Assembly (NCBI RefSeq): GCF_007830635.1
Contig: NZ_VLLA01000007.1
Coordinates: forward strand, 124,001 to 188,000
Reading direction: 5' to 3'
From: Bradyrhizobium huanghuaihaiense
Lineage (GTDB): Bacteria; Pseudomonadota; Alphaproteobacteria; Rhizobiales; Xanthobacteraceae
DNA: 64,000 bases
Made by a program: the position numbers and the translations under genes. Positions 11,110-20,006 of this stretch are shown in pieces. Position 1 is the stretch's first letter. Every line of letters begins with the position of its first letter. Under the pieces are notes generated by a model, which saw only the letters and a list, made by a program, of their open reading frames with translations, was not told where the DNA came from and ran no database searches.

Positions 11110-11385
11110 ATGGCCATCCAGATCTCGACCGCGCTTGCGATCTACTTCGTCATCTGGTGGATCGCGCTGTTCCTGACGCTGCCATTCGGCGTGCGCAGCC
11201 AGCACGAGGACGGCGTCGGCGCCCCCGGGACCGACCCCGGTGCGCCGGTCCTGACGCGGATGGGCCGCAAGCTGATCTGGACCACGATCATCTCGGCCGT
11301 CATCTACGGCCTCGGCATGGTGGCCTACCATGCCGGCTATCTCTCGATCGAACGCCTGTCGAAAATGATGGGCATGCCGTTTTAG
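11110..11385 (+). CDS. DUF1467 family membrane protein
   Basis: This 91-residue protein has two predicted transmembrane helices, at residues ~6-25 and ~59-80. They are separated by a polar loop with the family motif LPFGVRSQHEDGVGAPGTDPGAP. DUF1467 proteins are widespread in alphaproteobacteria and have no assigned function. From memory, they commonly sit between mce and proS. Here proS is 24 kb away, so this gene marks the left border of an accessory segment. Confidence 0.88.
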   Translation: MAIQISTALAIYFVIWWIALFLTLPFGVRSQHEDGVGAPGTDPGAPVLTRMGRKLIWTTIISAVIYGLGMVAYHAGYLSIERLSKMMGMPF

Positions 11386-11457
11386 AGGTGTAAGGGACGA
11401 AGGATATCGACCAAGCTCGCAAAGACGGCGGAGATAGTTCGTATATTGGGGGAACGA

Positions 11458-11805
11458 ATGACATTTCAAAGGATCGTCGTTGCGCTTCTGGTGCTGATCG
11501 TGGCCGGCCTTGGCGCGATCGGCTATTTCGAATGGAAGATCGCCGTTCAGGCCCGGACCCTGAAGGCGTTCGTCGAGGGCTATGTCTTCAACGAAGCGGT
11601 GATGGCCTGCGAGCAGGCCAAGAGCTCGACGCCGTTCAAATGGAACGGCGGCAAGAGCACCTCGGTGATCGGCCTGAACTCGGTCAAGCCGGATAAATAC
11701 AACGTCGTCGCCAGCTACACGCTGGTGGCGGACAGCGTCTATTGCGATTACGATCCGATCAAAAGAAAGGCCGAGATCGGCTCGAGCTTCCTGGAGCGGG
11801 AGTAA
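11458..11805 (+). CDS. Small membrane-anchored protein of unknown function
   Basis: I do not recognise this 115-residue protein. One N-terminal hydrophobic segment (residues ~6-22) looks like a signal anchor, and the rest is soluble and probably periplasmic. A TTG at 11446 is in frame, but the ATG at 11458 gives a cleaner signal-anchor start. It lies alone between the DUF1467 gene and mtnK. Codon use resembles its neighbours. Confidence 0.75.
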   Translation: MTFQRIVVALLVLIVAGLGAIGYFEWKIAVQARTLKAFVEGYVFNEAVMACEQAKSSTPFKWNGGKSTSVIGLNSVKPDKYNVVASYTLVADSVYCDYDPIKRKAEIGSSFLERE

Positions 11806-11838
11806 CGATCCGGCCCATTTTCATGGGGTGGGATCGGC

Positions 11839-13128
11839 ATGACCGGGGACCGGGCAGGGGACTATCGGATTCTGCATGAGGCGGCGCTGCGGGACTATCT
11901 CGCGGGCCTTCCGGACCTGAAGGCGGTGCTCGGCGGCGATCCCGCATCCTGGAAAATCACCGAGGTCGGCGACGGCAATCTCAACCTCGTCTTCATCGTC
12001 AAGGGCGCGCACGGCGGCATCGCCGTGAAGCAGGCGCTGCCTTACGTCCGCCTCGTCGGCGAAAGCTGGCCGCTGCCGCTGTCGCGGGCCCATTACGAAT
12101 ATCTCGCGCTGTCCCGGCAGGCCGAGCTTGCGCCCGGCCTCGTGCCGGCCCTGCTGCATCACAACGAAAAGCTGGCACTGACGGTGATGGAGCTGCTCGA
12201 GCCCCACATCATCATGCGCAAGGGACTGGTCGCGGGAACGCGCTATTCGCGCTTCGTGGACGACATCACCACTTTCATGGCGCGCACGCTGTTCTTCACC
12301 TCAGACCTCGCGCTGTCAGCTGCCGAGAAGAAGGAGGGCATCGCGGCCTTCGCCGGCAACCACGCGCTCTGCAAGATCACCGAAGACCTGATCTTCACCG
12401 ACCCATACCGCATCGCCGAACAGAACTGCTGGACCTCGCCATATCTCGACGGCCTCGCGGCCGATCTGCGCGACGACCTGGAGCTGCATGTCGCGATCTC
12501 CCGGCTGAAGCTGAAATTCATGGCGAGCCCAGAGGCGCTGCTGCACGGCGACCTCCACACCGGCTCGATCATGGTGACGGATAGCCAGACGCGGGTGATC
12601 GACCCTGAATTTGCGTTCTACGGCCCGATGGGTTTCGACGTCGGCGCGGTGCTGGCCAATCTGCTGATGGCCTATTTCGCCTCCGCCGGTCACGAGCGCG
12701 CGCCGGGCGAACGGGCCGCTTTCGAGGCCTGGGTGCTGGAGGCAGTCGAAAAGGTCTGGACCGGGTTCGCCGGCAAATTCCTCGACCTCTGGCGCGCCGG
12801 CGTGGCCGGTGACGCCTATCCGGCCTCGCTCTTTCCCGGTGAGAAGGGCGCCGCGCGGCTGGAGGCCGAGCGGCAGGCCTACATGCAGCGCCTGTTCACT
12901 GATGCGGTCGGCTTCGCCGCGGCCAAGATCATCCGCCGTATCTTCGGTCTCGCCCACAATATCGATTTCGAGCTGATCGAGGATCCCAGGCATCGGGCGA
13001 CCACTGAAGCCCGCGCCGTGCGGCTGGCGAGGGCGATGATGGTGGAGACGGCGCCGTTCCGGACGATCGCCGACGTGACAGGCGCCGCGCGAAAGCTGCG
13101 GGACTGGGCGCCGGAGCGAACGGGCTGA
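11839..13128 (+). CDS. mtnK: S-methyl-5-thioribose kinase
   Basis: This 429-residue kinase of the methionine salvage pathway phosphorylates 5-methylthioribose to the 1-phosphate. The APH/ChoK-type fold is shown by the nucleotide-binding region GDGNLNLVFIVKG, the catalytic loop LLHGDLHTGSIMV and the metal-binding IDPEFAFYGPMGFD. The length is normal. The usual partner mtnA (isomerase) is not next to it. A diverged copy of its last ~110-140 bases appears again at about 19816-19987, on the far side of the peptide transporter operon. A REP-like inverted repeat follows the stop. Confidence 0.92.
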   Translation: MTGDRAGDYRILHEAALRDYLAGLPDLKAVLGGDPASWKITEVGDGNLNLVFIVKGAHGGIAVKQALPYVRLVGESWPLPLSRAHYEYLALSRQAELAPGLVPALLHHNEKLALTVMELLEPHIIMRKGLVAGTRYSRFVDDITTFMARTLFFTSDLALSAAEKKEGIAAFAGNHALCKITEDLIFTDPYRIAEQNCWTSPYLDGLAADLRDDLELHVAISRLKLKFMASPEALLHGDLHTGSIMVTDSQTRVIDPEFAFYGPMGFDVGAVLANLLMAYFASAGHERAPGERAAFEAWVLEAVEKVWTGFAGKFLDLWRAGVAGDAYPASLFPGEKGAARLEAERQAYMQRLFTDAVGFAAAKIIRRIFGLAHNIDFELIEDPRHRATTEARAVRLARAMMVETAPFRTIADVTGAARKLRDWAPERTG

Positions 13129-13163
13129 CAGAGCGTTGTGGCAAGGAGCGTGCCGCCGCACTC

Positions 13164-13250
13164 CGTCATTGCGAGCGCAGCGAAGCAATCCAGAGTCCCT
13201 CTCCGGAAAGACTCTGGATTGCTTCGTCGCAAGGGCTCCTCGCAATGACG
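13164..13250. repeat. REP-like inverted repeat after mtnK
   Basis: This is an 87-base imperfect palindrome. The outer arms CGTCATTGCGAG and CTCGCAATGACG are exact reverse complements. The inner arms contain AGCAATCCAGAGT and ACTCTGGATTGCT, with a short loop CCCTCTCCGGAA. Sequences of this type are recognised as abundant intergenic repeats in Bradyrhizobium. It lies between the convergent ends of mtnK and the minus-strand gene at 13273. It could act as a transcript end or as a target of a REP-associated transposase. Confidence 0.85.
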
Positions 13251-13272
13251 AGGCGAGAGATCGTCGCGCGCC

Positions 13273-14148
13273 TCAATAAAGTCGCATCGGCAGCAGGGCA
13301 CCGTCCGTGCCGGCCAGGAGACCCCAGGTCTCGTTGGCCGCGACCTCGAATTGCCGGCTCTCTGCCGCACGGCCGTCAACCTTGAGGGTGACCTTGTACC
13401 TGCCCGGCGGCAGATCGATCTTTTGGCTGTCCGGTATTTCGGCTGCGGCGGAGTCGGAGTCCGCCAGTTTCTCACCGGCGTGCGCCGGCAGCTTGATGGT
13501 CTGGTCGGCGATGGTGATGACCGCCGCTTCGTCCGACTGGTTGCCGAGCACCAGCTTTGCCTGCCTCGGCCTCGGCGGGAGGCCGGGATCCGCGATACCC
13601 GGCCTGCGCAGCGAAAGCTCGGCGATTGTCCTGTCGTCCTGACGGGAAAGCCGGAGCAGGACCGGTCCACGGGGCGTCGTGAAAGTGATCACGGCCCGGT
13701 CCGGTTCGACCACCGTCTCGATCCAGCCACGCTTGCCGAGCTCGGCGCGATAGAAGCCGAGCACCGCCGCGAGATCGCGCGGGGTCTCGGCGTAGACCGA
13801 CGTGATGAACGGCGAATTCTTCGCCGTAGCGATGCTCCAGCTCTCTGGCAGTGGCAGACCGGTGCCCTGGGAAACTCTGGTTTCGAAACCCGCACCTGCG
13901 CCCCGTGCGACCGCTCCGACGGCGATGCTGAGCAGTCGTTCGACGAAATTATCTGGAGTGTCATGGCCCCGGACCGCCCACCACGTTTCGTCAAGATAGT
14001 TGTTCACGCCTGTGGTGCGACTCCAGCCGAAGCAGATGCTGTCTGCCGAGCTCTCCCGGCCGAGGCTGGCCGCGACCGGGCTTGCCAGCACGGCCGTGGC
14101 GACGACCAGACTGCCGGCGAGCAGGGCACCTAGCGTTCGGCGATTCAT
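13273..14148 (-). CDS. Exported protein of unknown function
   Basis: This 291-residue protein has a typical N-terminal signal peptide (residues 1 to ~27, ending PVAAS). The mature part is soluble with no membrane segment. It has a segment around TPRDLAAVLGFYRAELGKRGW, and a C-terminal beta-rich part with PPGRYKVTLKVDGRAAESRQF that looks like an immunoglobulin-type fold. I do not recognise a family. The gene is divergent from the peptide transporter operon across 232 bases. Confidence 0.78.
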   Translation of the reverse strand: MNRRTLGALLAGSLVVATAVLASPVAASLGRESSADSICFGWSRTTGVNNYLDETWWAVRGHDTPDNFVERLLSIAVGAVARGAGAGFETRVSQGTGLPLPESWSIATAKNSPFITSVYAETPRDLAAVLGFYRAELGKRGWIETVVEPDRAVITFTTPRGPVLLRLSRQDDRTIAELSLRRPGIADPGLPPRPRQAKLVLGNQSDEAAVITIADQTIKLPAHAGEKLADSDSAAAEIPDSQKIDLPPGRYKVTLKVDGRAAESRQFEVAANETWGLLAGTDGALLPMRLY

Positions 14149-14380
14149 TTTTTCCGCGATCCTTGGCGCTCAGATAACGATCCTGAGCTTGGTCGCCTCG
14201 ATCACGAAAAATGTTCACCGGTCCCTGGATGACGCACCGCGTCAATCGGCTTGCCCCGCGGTCTCCGTCGAGGACTGCCTCAGGAACCGGCATCGATTGC
14301 CACCAAAACGAAGCTTGCTTTCGACAGGCGACGAATGATCAAATCTGTTGTCGGAACAAACCTGCGTTGTTGGGGGACTC

Positions 14381-15970
14381 ATGATGTTCAGGGTGATTGC
14401 AATCGTCGCCGGCTTGGGGCTGGCGCTAGCCGGAACAGTGGAGGCCCAGACGCCACGCAAGGGCGGAACCATCCGCATGACGGCGCCCTATGGCTCCAGC
14501 TTCACCAGCCTCGACATTCACACCACCCAGCGCGCCCAGGACGAGATCTACGCCAAGGGGCTGCACCGCTCGCTCTACATCTGGGATTCCGCGGAAGGCA
14601 AGCCGGTTCCGGAGCTTGCCAAGGAGGCCGTCGTCTCGGGTGGTGGCCTCGTTTACACCTTCAAGCTGCGCGACGACGCCTATTTCCACAATGGCCGCAA
14701 GATGACGGCCGACGACGTCATCTGGTCCTACAATCGCATCATGGACGGCACCAAAGCCTATCCCGGCGCGCGCTATGTCCGCGTGATCGAGGGCGCCGCC
14801 GCAGTGGAGAAGGGCCAGGCCAAGGACATCTCCGGCCTGAAGAAGATCGACGACTTCACCCTCGAGATGAAGCTGACCGAGAAGGTCGATCCGGGCTTCT
14901 ACTTCTTCACCGCGCTGACCTCGATCTATCCCGCCGACGAGGCCGCCAAGGAGAGCTTTATCCAGAAGCCGATCGGTCTCGGCCCCTTCAAGTTCGTCGA
15001 GCACGTGCCGGGATCGCGCATCGTGCTGGAGCGGTGGGACCGGTTCTACAAACCTGGCAAGCCCTACGCCGACAAGGTCATCGTCTCGGTCATGGGCGAG
15101 GCAGCGGCACGCGATGTCGCCTTCCGCAACAAGGAGATCGACACCTCGGTGCTGGGGCCTGCGCAGTATGTCGCCTACCAGTCCGACGCCGCCCTCAAGG
15201 GCACCATCGTCGAGGTCGCCGAGGTCTTCACGCGCTACATGGGGATGAACCCCTCCTTCAAGCCGTTCGCCGACAAGCGCGTCCGGCAGGCGATCAACTA
15301 TGCGATCGACACAGACCTGATCATCAACAAGCTGGTCAAGAACAAGGCCTATCGCGCCACCAGCTGGCTGCCGCTGACCTCGCCCCTCTACGACAAGACC
15401 ATGAAGCCCTACGCCTATGATCCCGCCAAGGCCAAGCAGCTCCTCGCAGACGCGGGCTATCCCAACGGCTTCGAGTTCGAATGGACCACCAGCCAGAATG
15501 AGAGCTGGGGCCTGCCGATCGTCACGGCCGTGATCCCGATGCTGGACAAGGTCGGCATCAAGGCCAAGGTCAAGCAGGTCGAGACCGCGGTGCTGGCGGA
15601 AGTGGTTCGCAGCGGCGACTACCAGGCCTTCGTCTACTCCCAGCAGAGCGGCCCGGATCCCCAGGCGGCGCTGAAATGCTTCCACTCATCGACGCCGCAA
15701 TCGGCCTGCAACTACATGAACTTCAAGAATGCCGATTTCGACAAGCTGGTCGATGAGGCCGGGCAGGCCGACGACCCCGCCAAGCGCGGCCAGCTTCTGC
15801 AAAAGGCCAATGCGCTGCTCTATGACGAGGCGCCGGTCTGGTTCTTCAACTACAACAAGGCGGTCATGGCGGTGCAGCCCTGGCTCAAGGGAGTTCAGTT
15901 GAACGCGACGGAGCTGACCCACCAGAACGTCGAAGACCTCTGGGTCGACGAGACCTCGCCCGCGAAGTGA
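14381..15970 (+). CDS. Peptide/opine-type ABC transporter substrate-binding protein
   Basis: This 529-residue SBP_bac_5 family periplasmic protein delivers a di- or oligopeptide, or related solute, to the permeases encoded just downstream. It has a signal peptide (residues 1-23, ending VEAQ), the early motif KGGTIRMTAPYGSSFTSLD, and the family signature region RKMTADDVIWSYNRIM. An in-frame TTG at 14348 lies upstream. The ATG at 14381 places the signal peptide correctly. It heads a five-gene operon with two permeases and two ATPases. Confidence 0.92.
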   Translation: MMFRVIAIVAGLGLALAGTVEAQTPRKGGTIRMTAPYGSSFTSLDIHTTQRAQDEIYAKGLHRSLYIWDSAEGKPVPELAKEAVVSGGGLVYTFKLRDDAYFHNGRKMTADDVIWSYNRIMDGTKAYPGARYVRVIEGAAAVEKGQAKDISGLKKIDDFTLEMKLTEKVDPGFYFFTALTSIYPADEAAKESFIQKPIGLGPFKFVEHVPGSRIVLERWDRFYKPGKPYADKVIVSVMGEAAARDVAFRNKEIDTSVLGPAQYVAYQSDAALKGTIVEVAEVFTRYMGMNPSFKPFADKRVRQAINYAIDTDLIINKLVKNKAYRATSWLPLTSPLYDKTMKPYAYDPAKAKQLLADAGYPNGFEFEWTTSQNESWGLPIVTAVIPMLDKVGIKAKVKQVETAVLAEVVRSGDYQAFVYSQQSGPDPQAALKCFHSSTPQSACNYMNFKNADFDKLVDEAGQADDPAKRGQLLQKANALLYDEAPVWFFNYNKAVMAVQPWLKGVQLNATELTHQNVEDLWVDETSPAK

Positions 15971-16024
15971 CACGCGCGCTCCCTCCGGCGCAACGGGCGA
16001 TGGAGGGAGCCGGGAAAAGTTGAG

Positions 16025-16948
16025 ATGCTCGCGTTCCTGATCCGTCGCCTCCTGCAGACCATTCCGACCGTGCTCGCCGTGGTGCTGCTCGTCTTCGTGC
16101 TGTTCAGCGTGGTTCCCGGCAGCATCGCCTCGACCATGAGCGACGACAGCGATCCGCAGGTCGAGCTGCGCATGAAGAAGCAGCTCGGCCTCGACCAGCC
16201 CGTCTACATGCGCTTTGGCGCCTATGTCGCAAGGCTCGCGACCGGTGATCTCGGGGCCTCGTTCCGGACGCGCGAGCCGGTCACGACCATGATCGCCAAG
16301 CGGGCATGGCCGACGCTGCAGCTGATCTTCGCATCAATGGCGTTTGCGGTTCTGCTCGGCGTGCCGCTCGGCTTCATCGCGGCGTTGCGGCCGGGCAGCC
16401 TCGTCGACACCGTCTCGATGGTCCTGGCGGTGTCGGGCCTGTCATTGGCCAAGTTCTGGCTCGGACTGCTCCTGATGTACCTGTTCGCGCTCAAACTCGG
16501 CTGGCTGCCGAGCTTTGGCTATGGCGATGGCGGCCTCAAATATCTGATCCTGCCGGCCGTGACGCTCGGCGTGTCGCCGATGGCGCTGCTGGCCCGAACG
16601 ACCCGCGCGGCGGTCCTCGAGATCATGACGGCCGACTTCGTCCGCACGGCGCGCTCGAAGGGCATGAGCGAGACCCGCGTCGTGAAGTGGCACGTGATGC
16701 GCAACGCGCTCGTCCTCATCCTCACGACCATGGGCCTGCAATTCGGCGCGCTGATGGGGCAGGCGGTTGTCGTCGAAAAGCTGTTCTCCTGGCCGGGCAT
16801 CGGCTCGCTGCTGGTCGACAGTGTGCTGCAGCGCGACATTCCCGCCGTCCAGGGCTCCATACTCGTGGTGGTGCTGTTCTTTCTCGCGATCAATCTGCTG
16901 ATCGACGTGCTCTACGGCGTGATCGATCCCAGGATCAGATACGCATGA
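16025..16948 (+). CDS. Peptide-type ABC transporter permease, DppB/OppB family
   Basis: This 307-residue inner-membrane permease has six hydrophobic segments. The N-terminal pattern FLIRRLLQTIPTVLAVVLLV and the cytoplasmic EAA loop (DFVRTARSKGMSETRVVKWH) identify the DppB group. It pairs with the DppC-type permease, whose ATG overlaps this stop as ATGA at 16945-16948. The substrate cannot be read from the sequence. Confidence 0.93.
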   Translation: MLAFLIRRLLQTIPTVLAVVLLVFVLFSVVPGSIASTMSDDSDPQVELRMKKQLGLDQPVYMRFGAYVARLATGDLGASFRTREPVTTMIAKRAWPTLQLIFASMAFAVLLGVPLGFIAALRPGSLVDTVSMVLAVSGLSLAKFWLGLLLMYLFALKLGWLPSFGYGDGGLKYLILPAVTLGVSPMALLARTTRAAVLEIMTADFVRTARSKGMSETRVVKWHVMRNALVLILTTMGLQFGALMGQAVVVEKLFSWPGIGSLLVDSVLQRDIPAVQGSILVVVLFFLAINLLIDVLYGVIDPRIRYA

Positions 16949-17766
16949 AGCTCCGCGCCAATCTCGTCATCGGCGGGTCGTTGTTCGCGCTCGCGATCAT
17001 CGTCGGCCTGCTCGCGCCGTGGCTGGCGCACACCGACCCCGTGATGGACGCCAATCTGATGAATGCGGAGGAGCCGCCGAGCTGGACCTGGTGGTTCGGC
17101 ACCGACGGGCAGGGCCGCGACATCTATTCCCGCGTCCTCTACGGCGCACGCGTCTCGCTGACGGTCGGCATCGTCTCCCAGCTCATCAACAGCGTCATCG
17201 GCGTGGCGCTAGGCCTGAGCGCCGGCTATTTTGGCGGCTGGTGGGACGATGTCGTCAACGCCCTGACCAATCTGATGCTCGCGATCCCCTCGCTGATCTT
17301 CGCGCTCGCCATCATGGCGGTGCTTGGACCGGGCCTTACCAGCCTGTTGATCGCACTCGGGCTGACCAACTGGTCCTTCACCTGCCGCCTCGCACGGGCC
17401 TCGGCGCTGTCGCTGCGGAACCAGGGCTATGTCCAGGCGGCAACCGTGCTCGGCTACGGCGATCTGCGCATCATGATCACGCAGCTGCTGCCGAACATGC
17501 TAGGGCCGATCGTCGTCATCGGCACGCTGGGCATGGGCAGCGCGGTGCTGTCCGAAGCCGCATTGTCGTTCCTGGGTCTCGGCGTCCGTCCGCCTTTTCC
17601 GAGCTGGGGCAGCATGCTCTCGGAGGCCCGCGACCAGATCACGACCGCGCCGTGGCTCTCGCTGTTTCCGGGCCTTGCCATCTTCCTGACCGTGCTCGGC
17701 CTCAATTTGCTCGGCGATGGCCTGCGCGACATCCTCGATCCCCACTCGCGGAGCCGGCGGACATGA
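16945..17766 (+). CDS. Peptide-type ABC transporter permease, DppC/OppC family
   Basis: This 273-residue second permease carries the DppC hallmark GTDGQGRDIYSRVLYGARVS near residues 52-71 and an EAA loop around RNQGYVQAATVLGYGDLRIM. The frame is open far upstream inside the previous gene. The ATG at 16945 overlaps the dppB-like stop by four bases and gives the family length. The stop in turn overlaps the next ATG as ATGA, so translation is coupled across the operon. Confidence 0.93.
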   Translation: MKLRANLVIGGSLFALAIIVGLLAPWLAHTDPVMDANLMNAEEPPSWTWWFGTDGQGRDIYSRVLYGARVSLTVGIVSQLINSVIGVALGLSAGYFGGWWDDVVNALTNLMLAIPSLIFALAIMAVLGPGLTSLLIALGLTNWSFTCRLARASALSLRNQGYVQAATVLGYGDLRIMITQLLPNMLGPIVVIGTLGMGSAVLSEAALSFLGLGVRPPFPSWGSMLSEARDQITTAPWLSLFPGLAIFLTVLGLNLLGDGLRDILDPHSRSRRT

Positions 17767-18743
17767 CGGGCGTGCCGCTGGTCGAGGTCGAGGATCTGCG
17801 CATCGATCTCGATGATGGATCGAGGCGTGTTGCGGCGGCCGAGGGCATTTCGTTCCGCATCGACCGGGGCGAGACGTTCGGCCTTGTCGGCGAGTCCGGC
17901 TGCGGCAAGAGCATCACGGCGCTCGCCCTGATCGGGCTGCTGCGGCCGCCCTTGTCGATCGGCGGCGGCGTCATCAGGTTCGACGGGAAGGAGATCCAGC
18001 ACCTTTCCGCCGCCGGGCAGCGGGAGCTGCGCGGCAACCGCATCGCCATGATCTTCCAGGAGCCGATGACGGCGCTGAACCCGGTCTCGCCGGTGGGCCG
18101 GCAGATCGCCGAGATGTTCGTGCTGCACAAGGGCAAGAGCTGGCGGGAGGCCAACCAGCTTGCGGTCGAGTCGCTGGCGAGCGTCCGCGTGCCCGCGCCG
18201 GAGCGGCGCGTGAACGACTATCCGCACCAGCTGTCCGGCGGCATGCGCCAGCGCGTCATGATCGCCATTGCGCTCGCGTGTGGTCCGGACCTCCTGATCG
18301 CGGACGAACCGACCACCGCGCTCGACGTGACCGTGCAGGCGGAGATCATCGAGCTGATGCGCAATCTCTGTGCCGAGCGCGGAACGGCGATCCTGATGAT
18401 CAGCCATGATCTCGGCCTCGTCGCCAATGTCTGCCGCCGCGTCGCCGTCATGTATGCCGGCCGCATTGTCGAGGAGCGCGGCTCGGCCGACATCTTCCGC
18501 GCGCCCTCGCACCCCTACACGCAGGGCCTCGTCGCCTCGCTGCCGCGGCTGGGCAGTCGCGCTGCGCTTGGTCGTACCAGGCTCAAGGAAATCGCGGGCG
18601 TGGTCCCGGCGATCACCGGTTTTCCGGACGGCTGCCGGTTCAATCCGCGCTGCGCCCAGGCGACCGACATCTGCCGGACAGTCGCGCCGCACACGGATGT
18701 CCTCGAGGCCGGCGGTTTCGTCAGGTGTTACCACCATGCATGA
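17763..18743 (+). CDS. Peptide-type ABC transporter ATPase, DppD/OppD family
   Basis: This 326-residue ATPase has Walker A GESGCGKS, signature LSGGMRQR and Walker [13 protein letters not shown]. The C-terminal oligopeptide-transporter extension has the cysteine pattern [14 protein letters not shown], as in DppD-type subunits. The start at 17763 overlaps the permease stop by four bases, and the end overlaps the next ATPase gene by eight bases. It works as a heterodimer with the DppF-type subunit. Confidence 0.93.
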   Translation: MTGVPLVEVEDLRIDLDDGSRRVAAAEGISFRIDRGETFGLVGESGCGKSITALALIGLLRPPLSIGGGVIRFDGKEIQHLSAAGQRELRGNRIAMIFQEPMTALNPVSPVGRQIAEMFVLHKGKSWREANQLAVESLASVRVPAPERRVNDYPHQLSGGMRQRVMIAIALACGPDLLIADEPTTALDVTVQAEIIELMRNLCAERGTAILMISHDLGLVANVCRRVAVMYAGRIVEERGSADIFRAPSHPYTQGLVASLPRLGSRAALGRTRLKEIAGVVPAITGFPDGCRFNPRCAQATDICRTVAPHTDVLEAGGFVRCYHHA

Positions 18744-19776
18744 GCCGCAGCGGAAGCCGGACGACGATCTCATCCTCAGGGTCGAGGATCTCGCGGTTCA
18801 TTTTCCGCTGGGAGGCGGCTTGTTCGGCCGCGAGCGTCGGCTGCTCCGTGCCGTCGACGGCGTCGATCTCAGCTTGAGGCGAGGGGAATGCCTCGGTCTT
18901 GTCGGCGAGTCCGGGTCGGGCAAGTCGACGGTCGCCTTGTCGATCCTTGGGCTGTTGAAGCCGACGCACGGCCATATCGTGGTGGACGGGCGGGAGGTCG
19001 CGACGGACAGCCAATCCGCCGATCGCAAGGCCCTGGCGCGCACCGTGCAGATCGTGTTCCAGGATCCCTACGCCTCGCTCAATCCACGCCAGACCGTTCG
19101 CCGCACGCTGGAAGATCCCTTGCGTGTGCACGGGGTGGCCGCGAAAAGCGAGATCGAGGACCGCGTCGCGACGATGCTCAAGCATGTGGGATTGCGCCCC
19201 GAGCAGGCCGACCGATACCCGCATGAATTCTCCGGCGGCCAGCGCCAGCGCATCGGCATTGCGCGCGCGCTGATCCTCAATCCAAAAATCGTCATCTGCG
19301 ATGAGCCGGTCTCGGCGCTCGACGTTTCGATCCGTGCCCAGATCATCAACCTGCTGCTGGAGCTGAAGGACACGCTCGGCCTGTCCTACATCATGATCAG
19401 CCACGACCTCGGCGTCGTCGAGCACATGAGCGACCGCGTCGCCGTGATGTATCTCGGCCGCATCGTCGAGAACGGCGACTGGCGCGAGATTTTCGAACGT
19501 CCGGCGCACCCCTACACGCAAGCCCTGATCGCCGCCATCCCCGATCCGCTGCGCCACGCACCGCTGGCGACGACAGGCGGCGACCTTCCCAATCCGCTCA
19601 ATCCGCCGAACGGCTGCGCCTTCAGCCCGCGGTGTCGTTACGCGGAAGCGGTGTGTCGGAGCGAGCCGGGGCCGGTGCTGGAGACGCGGCCGGACGGGCA
19701 TGCGGTGAGATGCTGGCGGAGTGAGGAGATTGCCGGTCAGGCGGCGTTGGCGTCGAGCTTAAGCGGGCATCCCTAG
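18736..19776 (+). CDS. Peptide-type ABC transporter ATPase, DppF/OppF family
   Basis: This 346-residue second ATPase of the peptide importer has Walker A GESGSGKS, signature FSGGQRQR, Walker B IVICDEPVSALD and the C-terminal extension CAFSPRCRYAEAVC. The ATG at 18736 lies inside the end of the preceding gene (8-base overlap), which fits the tight operon. It is the last gene before the mtnK remnant. Confidence 0.93.
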   Translation: MHEPQRKPDDDLILRVEDLAVHFPLGGGLFGRERRLLRAVDGVDLSLRRGECLGLVGESGSGKSTVALSILGLLKPTHGHIVVDGREVATDSQSADRKALARTVQIVFQDPYASLNPRQTVRRTLEDPLRVHGVAAKSEIEDRVATMLKHVGLRPEQADRYPHEFSGGQRQRIGIARALILNPKIVICDEPVSALDVSIRAQIINLLLELKDTLGLSYIMISHDLGVVEHMSDRVAVMYLGRIVENGDWREIFERPAHPYTQALIAAIPDPLRHAPLATTGGDLPNPLNPPNGCAFSPRCRYAEAVCRSEPGPVLETRPDGHAVRCWRSEEIAGQAALASSLSGHP

Positions 19777-19815
19777 AACGGAGGGCACGTCTGCTGCCGC
19801 CCATCCCACCGGGCC

Positions 19816-19987
19816 GTGATTCAAGCTCCTGAAGAGGGCGTGCGCCGCGCGATGCATCGGCGAAACACGCGCCGTGCGGCTCGCGCGCGCGGTGATGGTG
19901 GAGACGGGGCATTCCTGGCCATCGCCGACGTCACCGGCGCTGCGCGAAAAGTGCGGGACCGGCAGCCGGACTTCGCGAACGGCTGGG
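19816..19987 (+). pseudogene. Decayed copy of the mtnK 3' end
   Basis: From about 19853 the sequence tracks the last ~130 bases of mtnK (about 13000-13130). Shared blocks include GCCGTGCGGCT, TGATGGTGGAGACGG, ATCGCCGACGT and TGCGGGAC. Small indels break the frame after residues matching RAVRLARAMMVET. Weaker similarity extends left to about 19816. No start or intact reading frame remains. Together with intact mtnK it brackets the exported-protein gene and the peptide transporter operon. Confidence 0.8.
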
Positions 19988-20006
19988 TCGTGCGCTCATC
20001 GGTCAA

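Noticed and set aside
13129..19987. Integrative element with integrase or transposase
   Set aside because: No recombinase gene or clear target-site duplication is present. Only the mtnK 3' remnant supports a past rearrangement.
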